DNA from: JANPJV01 sp031425695
GTDB lineage: Bacteria > Pseudomonadota > Gammaproteobacteria > Xanthomonadales > SZUA-5
NCBI GenBank assembly: GCA_031425695.1
Contig: JANPJV010000295.1
Location: 1 to 22,037, forward strand
Direction: 5' to 3'
DNA: 22,037 nucleotides
Shown here: positions 1-6,232 of the stretch, one piece after another
How positions within the stretch are numbered: position 1 is the stretch's first letter
Layout: the number at the start of each line of letters is the position of its first letter
Notes under the pieces: model-generated
Databases searched by the model: none
The model's input: only the letters and a program-made list of their open reading frames with translations
What the model was told of the DNA's origin: nothing
Program-made: the position numbers and the translations under genes

Positions 1-93
1 GGGGGTGGGGGGCGCGCGCCTGTTTTCTGGCCATCATCCTTCCAATCGGGCGCGCCGCGCCGCCAACACCCACCACGAGCGTCCCACCCAGAC
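1..93. other. GC-rich edge, no gene seen
   Basis: These 93 bases downstream of the first gene start with a G-run and hold GC-rich CGCGC stretches. I see no open frame, no clear hairpin followed by a T-run, and no recognisable repeat. The neighbouring gene beyond the edge is not visible. Confidence 0.5.
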
Positions 94-2898
94 TTACTCG
101 AACCCGTTCCCAAACCCTGCCCAGCCACCACACCCGGCAGCAAAGCTCGCCTGATACGCCGCCAGATCCGCCGCATCAATCGTCGGCAGCCCGTTGGCCC
201 CAAACGAGCGATCCCAGTTCGCGCGCGGGCTCTGGGCGCCGTGGGCGCTGGTAAAGGCGTTGAGATCAGCAGTGTCGAGCGTGCCGCTGGCATCGAAATC
301 GGCGCGACAGAAACTGCTCGGGAGCGATGCTGCATTCGCCGGATCACTGCTTTCGTCGATTTCATCCTGATCGAAGACGAGGTCGGCATCGCGATCGACA
401 CCCACGCGGAACTGCGTGCTGGCCGGCACCGCGATGAAGCTGACGGGTGCCGCTGCGGTCGCCGAGGTGCGCAGCGCGTCGGCCGTGGTCGGCTGGTTCT
501 CGCGGTCAGTCAGCCAAACCGCACTGGTCGCGTAAACCGCCCCGCGCGCCACGCCAGCCGCGTATCGCCGCGCGACCAGGGCGATGCGGCCGGTGTCGGC
601 CTGACTGATCAGGCTGGTCAGCAGCGCGAGTGATGTCGCATTGTTGTTATTGCTGCCGATGAAGGTGACCGAACGGCCTATTGCCGCCGGCGTTTCAGTC
701 TCGAATGAGAGCAGGAAGGCCTCGACATCGCGTCGCCGTTGCGGTGCCTGTTGCGGCGGGCCCCAGTTGAAGGGACCGTTGATGCGCGCCGCCAGCGAGT
801 CCAGGCGCCCGTCGCTCATGTAGCCGAAGCCGCGCAGGTTGTTCTGACTCGCGAAGCTCATGCCGGTGCGCTCCCAGACGCCGCGCAGTTGCGCATTCTT
901 GGTCGGCTGGACGATCACCGCCGCCGCGTCGATTTCGCCATCGGTTCCGGTCGGCAGCGCGTGGCAGTCAGCGCACGGAAAACCGCCAGCCAGGGTCGGC
1001 AGGTTCAGGAAGTGGTCGAGGCCAGTGACCGGATTGCCGATACCTCCCGTGACCGGCATGGCGGTGATCAGGCTACCGTCCGGATTGCGGTTGGGATTGG
1101 GGCCGTAATCGATGCTGGCGATGAAGTTCTCGAGCTTCTGCATCTCCGCCGCGCTGGGCTCGGCATCGTCGCCCTGCAGGCCGACGAAGGCCGCAGCAAA
1201 GTCCGCCACATTCTCTTTATCGCCGCGCCAGTGCATCGCGCCATTGCCGACGATGCCCTGCAAGCTCTGGGTCTGCAGCGGGCCTTTCATCGGGTGCCAT
1301 TCGTCGCAGATGCCGCCGGGACGGCACGGCTGGTTGATGGCCTTGAGCTCGCCGGCGGGATCGCCCAGGTCCCAGGCCAGGCCATCACTGCGCGCATCGG
1401 CGTGGCACGAGGCGCAGGACACCTGGCCGAGACCGCTGGTCGCGTGGGTGTCGTACAGCAGCGGCCGGCCTTCCTTGACGGCCAGCGGCGTGGGATCGAA
1501 AAAGCTCAGGCGACCGAGCTCGCTGCGCGCCGCCACGTCGATGGTCGAGATCGAGCCCGCGAACTTGCTCAGCACATACAGGCGGGCGGCATCGGTGCTG
1601 AGCGCCAGGCCGGTCGGCCCGGCGCCGACTTCGATCCGGCCGAGTCGCGTGCCGGTGACATTGCTCACGACGACGTTGTCCGAGCCCATGCCGGCCACGT
1701 AGATCTCGCCGTTGCTCGGATGCAGCGCCACCCCGCGCGGATCGCCGAGGGCCTGGTCGCGCACCGACTGGGCGACACTGCGCACGCTGTAGTCGAGATG
1801 CGGGTTGAGATCGGCAATCACGACCGTGCCCGGCGTCGCCGCTGCGAAGCTTGCGATCTGGCTGCGTACGAAGATGCTCTTGACGTTCGGTTCGAAGCGG
1901 ATCTCGTTCTTCGCTTCAGTTCCGATCGCGGCGAGACGCCCATCGCTGCCCACGCCGAGCGCGCTCACCAGGGTCAGGATGCGCTGCGCGTAGCTCACTG
2001 CCAGCGAGTTGGCATTGACGATTGCGACATCGTTGTCGGCTGTATTCCAGGTCACGAAGCCCGACCAGTCGCGACCGTTGACATCGCGCCAGGCGCCAGC
2101 GCTGTCCTTGCGCACGATCTGCGCCACGTCCGGCGGCGCCGGCAAGGTCGGAACGATCGCTGGCGAGAATTGATTGCCCTGGTTCGGCGGCGGGTTGACG
2201 CCGCCATACGGCCCGGCCGGGTTGTTGACATCCTGGAGACGCACCGACGTGGTGCCGTTGCCCGATTCGAAGAAGCCGACATAGACGCGCGTGCCGTCCG
2301 GGCTGACCGCCAGCGAGCGCGGTTCCTCGCCATCCAGGCTCAGCGTCTGCGGCGCTGCGCCAGGATTCGCCGGATCGAAGACCTGCAACTGGTTGCGCTG
2401 CGAGATGGAAACGAACGCGCGCTGCGGCGTCCCGGCAAAGACCACGTCCGCGGGCTCGTCACCGGTATCAAGCGTTCGCAGCAACTGCCCGCTGGCGATG
2501 TCAACGACGCTGATGCTGTCCGAAACATGGTTGACCACCCAGGCCTCGGTATTGCTGCGCAGGCGCACGCTGACCGGATCGAGGCCCACCGGGATCGATC
2601 GCTGCCAGGTCGGCAGGCGGTCGCCGCCGATGGCAAAGACCTCGAGCCGGTGATCCGCGGTATTCACCGCGACCAGGCGGCCGCCGTCAGCGCTCAACGC
2701 CAGCGGCGTGACGTGTGGGCTTTCCCAGTTCACGAAGGCGTTCTGCGCCTCCGCATGCTCCCAGAGCATGACGCCGACCAGCGCAAGCGCGCTGGCAACG
2801 ATGCCGCGGCGGACGCTGCTGCGGTCGTCATTGCGTTGCTGGCGCTGCAGCAGGATCAGCTCACGGCGGCGGCGTTTATGATCGGCGAGGGTCATCAT
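94..2898 (-). CDS. Secreted YVTN beta-propeller / di-haem c-type cytochrome protein with dockerin-like C-terminus
   Basis: 934 residues. The two consecutive ATG codons are preceded by GGAG at 2904-2907, which supports this start. The N-terminus is a long basic region followed by a hydrophobic segment (about residues 32-46) ending HAEAQ, so signal-peptide cleavage is likely near residue 51. Residues about 60-470 carry repeated surface-propeller motifs of the YVTN type (e.g. GEEPRSLAVSPDGTRVYVG, GDPRGVALHPSNGEIYVAG). Two haem c sites follow, CASCH at about 495-499 and CADCH at about 642-646, with MHWRGD between them, as in the MauG/cytochrome c peroxidase-like superfamily. Residues about 865-920 hold two EF-hand-like loops (DFDASGTLDTADL and a second ending IDAADLAAY), resembling a type I dockerin repeat. 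Periplasmic or surface redox protein by inference; the substrate is unknown. The C-terminal calcium-binding-like module on a haem protein is unusual. Confidence 0.88.
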   Translation of the reverse strand: MMTLADHKRRRRELILLQRQQRNDDRSSVRRGIVASALALVGVMLWEHAEAQNAFVNWESPHVTPLALSADGGRLVAVNTADHRLEVFAIGGDRLPTWQRSIPVGLDPVSVRLRSNTEAWVVNHVSDSISVVDIASGQLLRTLDTGDEPADVVFAGTPQRAFVSISQRNQLQVFDPANPGAAPQTLSLDGEEPRSLAVSPDGTRVYVGFFESGNGTTSVRLQDVNNPAGPYGGVNPPPNQGNQFSPAIVPTLPAPPDVAQIVRKDSAGAWRDVNGRDWSGFVTWNTADNDVAIVNANSLAVSYAQRILTLVSALGVGSDGRLAAIGTEAKNEIRFEPNVKSIFVRSQIASFAAATPGTVVIADLNPHLDYSVRSVAQSVRDQALGDPRGVALHPSNGEIYVAGMGSDNVVVSNVTGTRLGRIEVGAGPTGLALSTDAARLYVLSKFAGSISTIDVAARSELGRLSFFDPTPLAVKEGRPLLYDTHATSGLGQVSCASCHADARSDGLAWDLGDPAGELKAINQPCRPGGICDEWHPMKGPLQTQSLQGIVGNGAMHWRGDKENVADFAAAFVGLQGDDAEPSAAEMQKLENFIASIDYGPNPNRNPDGSLITAMPVTGGIGNPVTGLDHFLNLPTLAGGFPCADCHALPTGTDGEIDAAAVIVQPTKNAQLRGVWERTGMSFASQNNLRGFGYMSDGRLDSLAARINGPFNWGPPQQAPQRRRDVEAFLLSFETETPAAIGRSVTFIGSNNNNATSLALLTSLISQADTGRIALVARRYAAGVARGAVYATSAVWLTDRENQPTTADALRTSATAAAPVSFIAVPASTQFRVGVDRDADLVFDQDEIDESSDPANAASLPSSFCRADFDASGTLDTADLNAFTSAHGAQSPRANWDRSFGANGLPTIDAADLAAYQASFAAGCGGWAGFGNGFE

Positions 2899-2927
2899 GG
2901 CTTCTCCGAGGGAAGGCTTCGAGCTTC

Positions 2928-2960
2928 GTGGGAGCGGCTCTTGTGGGAGCGGCTATGGCC
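2928..2960. repeat. REP-like repeat, two direct GTGGGAGCGGCT units
   Basis: GTGGGAGCGGCT occurs at 2928-2939 and again at 2943-2954, followed by TATGGCCAC. It resembles the GTGGGAGCGGCTT..GCCGC palindromic repeats known from Pseudomonas and Xanthomonadales intergenic regions. It lies between the divergent cytochrome and methyltransferase genes and creates a false GTG start for the latter. Confidence 0.6.
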
Positions 2961-3057
2961 ACGGTGCTCTTGGCTCTTGGTGAGGATCAGCCTGCGCCCC
3001 AACTGTGCAGAAATTACGCGCCGAAAATGGAGTCTCGGCGTAGATTTCGCTGCAATC

Positions 3058-3062
3058 AGGAG
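3058..3062 (+). promoter_or_regulatory. Ribosome binding site fixing the methyltransferase start
   Basis: AGGAG lies 6 bases before the GTG at 3069. None of the upstream in-frame candidates (2928, 2955, 3027) has a comparable site. Confidence 0.7.
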
Positions 3063-3068
3063 ATCCGT

Positions 3069-3803
3069 GTGTACGCCAACTCGACCCCGGTCGCGAGTAG
3101 CCAGAGTGGCCTCCACCCGCGCTTGGATGACGTCGTGCGCCGGCACCTGACCCATGATTACCGGCGCCCGGTCAGCGCACGCGGCCTGGCCATCTTCGAG
3201 AGCTTGCGACCCTGGCTCGAGCGTCAGCACGGACGGCCGCTGATCCTCGATTCCGGCTGTGGCACCGGCGCGAGCACGCGGGCATTGGCGCTGAACTTCC
3301 CGGAGGCGGCGGTCCTGGGCGCAGATCGCTCGATCGAGCGGCTTTCAAGAGGTGGTTTGCCAAATGCCGCCGACGTCATGCTTGACGACGGACTGGCGCT
3401 GGTCCGCATCAATCTCGAGGACCTGTGGCCGCTGCTGCTCGCGGCCGGAGTGCGCTTGCACCAGCATTGCATCTGGTATCCAAATCCGTCGCCCAAGCCG
3501 GAGCACCTCAAGCGCCGCTGGCATGCGCACCCCTTGTTTCCCTGCCTGCTCGCGCTCGGCGGGGCGCTCGAGGTGCGGAGCAACTGGAAGCTCTACGTCG
3601 ACGAGTTCGCACAGGCGTTGACAGTTGCGGGCCGCAGGGGCGTCATCGAGGCGATTGAGTCGACGGAACTGCCGGTCACGCCGTTCGAACGCAAGTATCG
3701 CGATTCGGGCCAGGCGCTATGGCGCCTTCGGAGTGAGCTCCGGACGCAACCCGATCAGGAGCCGCCACAGCTTCCCAAGGCGACGCTGACAGCCTGCAGA
3801 TAA
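3069..3803 (+). CDS. TrmB-like SAM-dependent methyltransferase (divergent)
   Basis: With the GTG start at 3069 (AGGAG 6 bases upstream) the product has 244 residues, close to E. coli TrmB, which methylates N7 of G46 in tRNA. The SAM-binding glycine loop DSGCGTGAST is at 61-70, an acidic strand GADR at 84-87, a TrmB-type segment WYPNPSPKPEHLKRR at 137-151, and a TPFERKYRDSGQALWRL tail at 204-220 that matches the TrmB pattern of T.FE followed by a small/aromatic stretch. The fold and family relation are therefore clear. Against a plain trmB call, the family's usual P-D-P-W reads P-N-P-S here, changing a residue generally considered catalytic. A paralogue with another substrate, or an altered enzyme, is likely. 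Its last 49 bases overlap the convergent DUF1223 gene. Confidence 0.8.
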   Translation: MYANSTPVASSQSGLHPRLDDVVRRHLTHDYRRPVSARGLAIFESLRPWLERQHGRPLILDSGCGTGASTRALALNFPEAAVLGADRSIERLSRGGLPNAADVMLDDGLALVRINLEDLWPLLLAAGVRLHQHCIWYPNPSPKPEHLKRRWHAHPLFPCLLALGGALEVRSNWKLYVDEFAQALTVAGRRGVIEAIESTELPVTPFERKYRDSGQALWRLRSELRTQPDQEPPQLPKATLTACR

Positions 3804-4519
3804 CGTTTGTCGCGGGTGTCGTCGACCCAGGCCACCACCCGGCTTCGTGCGGCAACCGCCGTTCCAAGTGCAAGGGACGCCTGGGCGGAGTCGACCGCAT
3901 GCGGCCCGCTGAGCGCGCGCACGACGTGGTCGTGGCGCAGCAGCTTGCCGCGATTTTCGCCAGCCGCGACCCGGCTGGTGACGCCGCTCTCGGTCAGGGC
4001 AAACCAGACGCGCAGGTGCTTCGACACGGCCGAGGCTGCGCCGTCCAGCTGCGCGGTGACGGTTACTGTTTCACCAGTGGTCGCTGACAATTTCAGCTGC
4101 ACCGGCGCGGTGTGCTGATCGCGGTCGGGCAGGGCACGCGCCCAGCGGCGGTGTTCGCGACCGTTGACCGCGACTTCCGGGGTGTAGACGGCGCCGGATC
4201 CGCCGCGCTTGGCAAGCTCGCGCTGGCGTTCGCTGAAATCAGCGGAGGCGAAGGGATCGCGCCAACCCAGGTAGTCCCAATAGTCGACATGGAAGGCGAG
4301 CGGGATCAGATCGGCGCCGGGTTCGAGCGCGCTCAGCCAGCGATCGGCCGGAGGACACGAGCTGCAACCCTCGCTGGTATAGAGCTCCACGACCTGGGCC
4401 TGGGCCGAGCCGCTGCTAGCCGAGCAAGTGCCCGCCACGGCCGGGCTGGTGAGCGCGGCGATGGCCAAGGCGATGGCGCCAGCAATCTCAGCGAAAGGGG
4501 ATGCGTGAATTCGTGTCAT
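3755..4519 (-). CDS. Secreted DUF1223 thioredoxin-like protein
   Basis: 254 residues. The ATG has AGGAG about 9 bases upstream. A signal peptide runs to about residue 29 (ALTSPAVAG). The mature part begins with the DUF1223 signature VVELYTSEGCSSCPPADRW (residues 43-61), containing a CxxC pair at C52/C55, then FHVDYWDYLGWRDPF and VYTPEVAVNGRE, all typical of this family. The family has a thioredoxin-like fold and is predicted to act in the periplasm; its substrate is not established. The gene start overlaps the end of a small upstream ORF by 32 bases, and its 3' end overlaps the convergent methyltransferase gene by 49 bases, leaving no room for a separate terminator. Confidence 0.88.
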   Translation of the reverse strand: MTRIHASPFAEIAGAIALAIAALTSPAVAGTCSASSGSAQAQVVELYTSEGCSSCPPADRWLSALEPGADLIPLAFHVDYWDYLGWRDPFASADFSERQRELAKRGGSGAVYTPEVAVNGREHRRWARALPDRDQHTAPVQLKLSATTGETVTVTAQLDGAASAVSKHLRVWFALTESGVTSRVAAGENRGKLLRHDHVVRALSGPHAVDSAQASLALGTAVAARSRVVAWVDDTRDKRYLQAVSVALGSCGGS

Positions 4520-4706
4520 CGCGTTGCGCTCCTAAGGTCTGCAGGAGACCGTTGGCAACCGCGAAAACTGACGCGAACGGTGCGGGCACGAGCGCGGATG
4601 CGCGGCTGGGCAGCCCGGTGAGCGCCTGTTCGAGTGGATGCATCAGGCTCGCAAGTGCGATCGCGAACGTTAGGGTCGTGGCGAGGTGCAGCAGCTTGGT
4701 CGTCAT
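4488..4706 (-). CDS. Possible small hydrophobic protein, unrecognised
   Basis: 72 residues from the ATG at 4706, which has GAGGA eight bases upstream; an earlier in-frame ATG at 4721 overlaps that ribosome binding site and is less likely. The N-terminus has a short basic start and a hydrophobic run (about residues 8-22, LATTLTFAIALASLM), so it could be exported or membrane-anchored. The rest is alanine/leucine rich and ends in a polar tail. I recognise no family. It sits 65 bases after the RHH gene and its last 32 bases overlap the start of the DUF1223 gene, which would fit translational coupling. The good ribosome binding site argues for it; the short length and high background of open frames in this GC-rich DNA argue against. 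Confidence 0.45.
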   Translation of the reverse strand: MTTKLLHLATTLTFAIALASLMHPLEQALTGLPSRASALVPAPFASVFAVANGLLQTLGAQRDDTNSRIPFR

Positions 4707-4722
4707 CGGCGGCGTCCTCATA

Positions 4723-4747
4723 GGCTGCCCGCCTTGCGCGGGCAGCC
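4723..4747. other. 10-bp perfect hairpin between RHH gene and small ORF
   Basis: GGCTGCCCGC at 4723-4732 pairs with GCGGGCAGCC at 4738-4747 around a 5-base loop. There is no T-run on the minus-strand side, so it is not a canonical terminator. It may reduce read-through or protect the 3' end of the SPFH/RHH message. Confidence 0.55.
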
Positions 4748-4771
4748 ATTCCTGGAGTCGTCTGGTTGGGC

Positions 4772-4981
4772 TCAGCTGGAATCGCTTTTCCCGCGGAGCG
4801 AATCGTCCTCGACCACCGGCGGCTCGGACGGCGCCTTGATCCGCCCGTGCTGCCGCAAGGCCTCGCGAAGCACGTATTCGATCTGCGCGTTCAGGCTGCG
4901 CAACTCGTCATCGGCCCAGCGCTGCATGCTGTCGAGAACCTCCGCGCTGACCCGCAGCGGGTAGGCCTTGCGCTCAGCCAT
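4772..4981 (-). CDS. Ribbon-helix-helix (Arc-like) DNA-binding protein
   Basis: 69 residues. The start AERKAYPLRVSAEVLDSM gives an alternating beta-strand followed by helix A, a turn, and helix B (SLNAQIEYVLREALRQH), the layout of Arc/MetJ-type ribbon-helix-helix dimers in which the strand contacts DNA. The C-terminal 22 residues are polar and probably disordered. It begins 6 bases after the SPFH stop codon, so it is almost certainly cotranscribed with that gene. Such short regulators usually bind tandem operators in their own promoter, and a paired palindrome in front of this operon (5891-5910) is a good candidate. No toxin gene is adjacent, so an antitoxin role is not supported. Confidence 0.85.
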   Translation of the reverse strand: MAERKAYPLRVSAEVLDSMQRWADDELRSLNAQIEYVLREALRQHGRIKAPSEPPVVEDDSLRGKSDSS

Positions 4982-4987
4982 GCCGGC

Positions 4988-5860
4988 TCATCCGTACAAC
5001 GTGCCGGTATTGATCACCGGCTGCGTGTCCTTGTCGCCGCACAGCACGACCAGCAGGTTGCTGACCATCTGCGCCTTGCGCTCCTCGTCGAGCTGGATGA
5101 CGTTGCGCGTTGACAGCTGCTCAAGCGCCATCTCGACCATGGTGACGGCACCTTCGACGATGCGCGTCCGCGCCGAGATCACCGCATTGGCCTGCTGGCG
5201 CCGCAGCATCGCGCCGGCAATTTCCGGGGCGTAGGCCAGGTGGCTGATGCGCGCCTCGATCACACTCACGCCGGCCGCCGACAGACGCTCCTGGATCTCC
5301 TTCTGCAGATGCGCCGAGATTTCGCTCGAATGGCTGCGCAGGGCGATCTTGACGTCGTCATGCTGGTCGTACGGATAGCTCGTCGCCATCTGCCGCAGCG
5401 CCGATTCGGACTGCACGCGCACGAAGTCTTCGTAGTTGTCGACCTGGAACATCGCCTCGGCCGAGTCGACCACCTGCCAGACCACCACCGCAGCAATCTC
5501 GATCGGCGAACCCTCTAGCTCGTTGACCTTGAGCTTGTTCGACTCGAAGTTGCGCACGCGCAGCGAGATCGGCCGCTTGGAGTAGAACGGATTCGCCCAC
5601 CGCAGCCCCGGATCGCGCACGGTACCGATGTAGCGTCCGAACAACTGCAACACCACCGCGTTGTTGGGCTGCACCATGAAAAAGCCGATCAGCATGAACG
5701 ACTCGAAGAATCCCAGGAACAGCAGTGGCACGGCCGACGCGAACGATTGATGCGCGAACCCGCGCAAGGCCATCAGGAACGTCACCGGGATCAGCACCAG
5801 CAGGGCCAACAGCGTGGGAATGCCGGACATCGTGGATTTGGGGATTTCTCTGATCATCAT
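4988..5860 (-). CDS. SPFH (band 7/stomatin-like) membrane protein
   Basis: 290 residues. GAGGAG lies just upstream of two consecutive ATG codons (5860, 5857). Two membrane segments at about 12-34 and 42-66 are followed by the SPFH domain: PNNAVVLQLFGRYIGTVRDPGL (65-86), RVRNFESNKLKVNE, and IEIAAVVVWQVVDSAEA (120-136). A helical, charged region (about 175-265) probably supports oligomerisation, and the protein ends with a short VINTGTLYG tail. Family members form large ring- or cage-like assemblies on membranes, often with proteases; no NfeD-type protease partner is visible here. It is the first gene of an operon with the RHH regulator. A paired palindromic site 30-50 bases upstream suggests repression by that regulator. 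Confidence 0.9.
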   Translation of the reverse strand: MMIREIPKSTMSGIPTLLALLVLIPVTFLMALRGFAHQSFASAVPLLFLGFFESFMLIGFFMVQPNNAVVLQLFGRYIGTVRDPGLRWANPFYSKRPISLRVRNFESNKLKVNELEGSPIEIAAVVVWQVVDSAEAMFQVDNYEDFVRVQSESALRQMATSYPYDQHDDVKIALRSHSSEISAHLQKEIQERLSAAGVSVIEARISHLAYAPEIAGAMLRRQQANAVISARTRIVEGAVTMVEMALEQLSTRNVIQLDEERKAQMVSNLLVVLCGDKDTQPVINTGTLYG

Positions 5861-5890
5861 CGTTCTCCTCTCTGGTGCGTGTGATAGGAA

Positions 5891-5910
5891 GATATCATAG
5901 TGATATCACT
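5891..5910 (-). promoter_or_regulatory. Candidate tandem operator for the SPFH/RHH operon
   Basis: GATATCAT at 5891-5898 and GATATCAC at 5902-5909 are near copies spaced 11 bp, one helical turn. The second lies in the perfect palindrome AGTGATATCACT (5899-5910). On the minus strand the site overlaps a possible -10 hexamer TATGAT (5894-5899); the matching -35 is weak. The spacing and symmetry suit cooperative RHH dimer binding. Inferred from sequence only. Confidence 0.5.
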
Positions 5911-6040
5911 TTGCAAGCAGAAGGAAGTCATGGTCTCCCTTGCGTCGCAAAGCAGCAGCCACACGGTCGAGCCACGCCAGCGCCCGCACGGAACCGCGCC
6001 ACCTCAGGCGTGAGCAGCTCGCTTCGTAAAGGGAACAAAC

Positions 6041-6189
6041 AGATCAAGAGCAGATTGGCCACAAAAGGAACAAAAGGCACAGAAGGAAGCACACAAAAAA
6101 GAGCATGAAAATCGGGCTAATCACGCGCTGTTTTTGTGTCGCTCTTTTTTGTGCCTTTTGTGCCTTTTGTGGCCAACAGCTCTTGATCT
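6041..6189. repeat. Long imperfect inverted repeat with GGCACAAAA units
   Basis: The left arm (6041-6104) starts AGATCAAGAGC and the right arm (6141-6189) ends GCTCTTGATCT. Both contain 9-base units of the form GGCACAAAA / CCTTTTGTG and an AAAAAAGAGC end. The left arm carries an extra ~13 bases. The element begins about 43 bases after the parE stop codon, so it may form the 3' structure of the parE message. Confidence 0.8.
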
Positions 6190-6232
6190 TGCTTGTGCCT
6201 CTTGTGGTGAAGAGGCATTCGCGACCAGCCAC

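Larger units (their letters stand above)
5861..6232. other. Intergenic region between SPFH operon and parE end
   Basis: The left part holds the SPFH promoter/operator. The right part (6041-6189) is a large inverted repeat. Between about 5920 and 6040 I see no gene or further structure. Confidence 0.6.

Noticed and set aside
2928..3068. 47-codon N-terminal extension of the TrmB-like gene
   Set aside because: It begins inside a REP-like repeat; a good AGGAG precedes the GTG at 3069 and the shorter protein has the family length.
739..3150. 803-codon plus-strand open frame opposite the cytochrome gene
   Set aside because: It is antisense to a gene with clear haem, propeller and signal motifs, its product is Arg/Ala/His rich without recognisable domains, and such open frames are expected from GC-rich third positions.
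4772..5860. Toxin-antitoxin module
   Set aside because: The RHH protein looks like an antitoxin-type regulator, but the partner gene is a membrane SPFH protein, not a toxin family.
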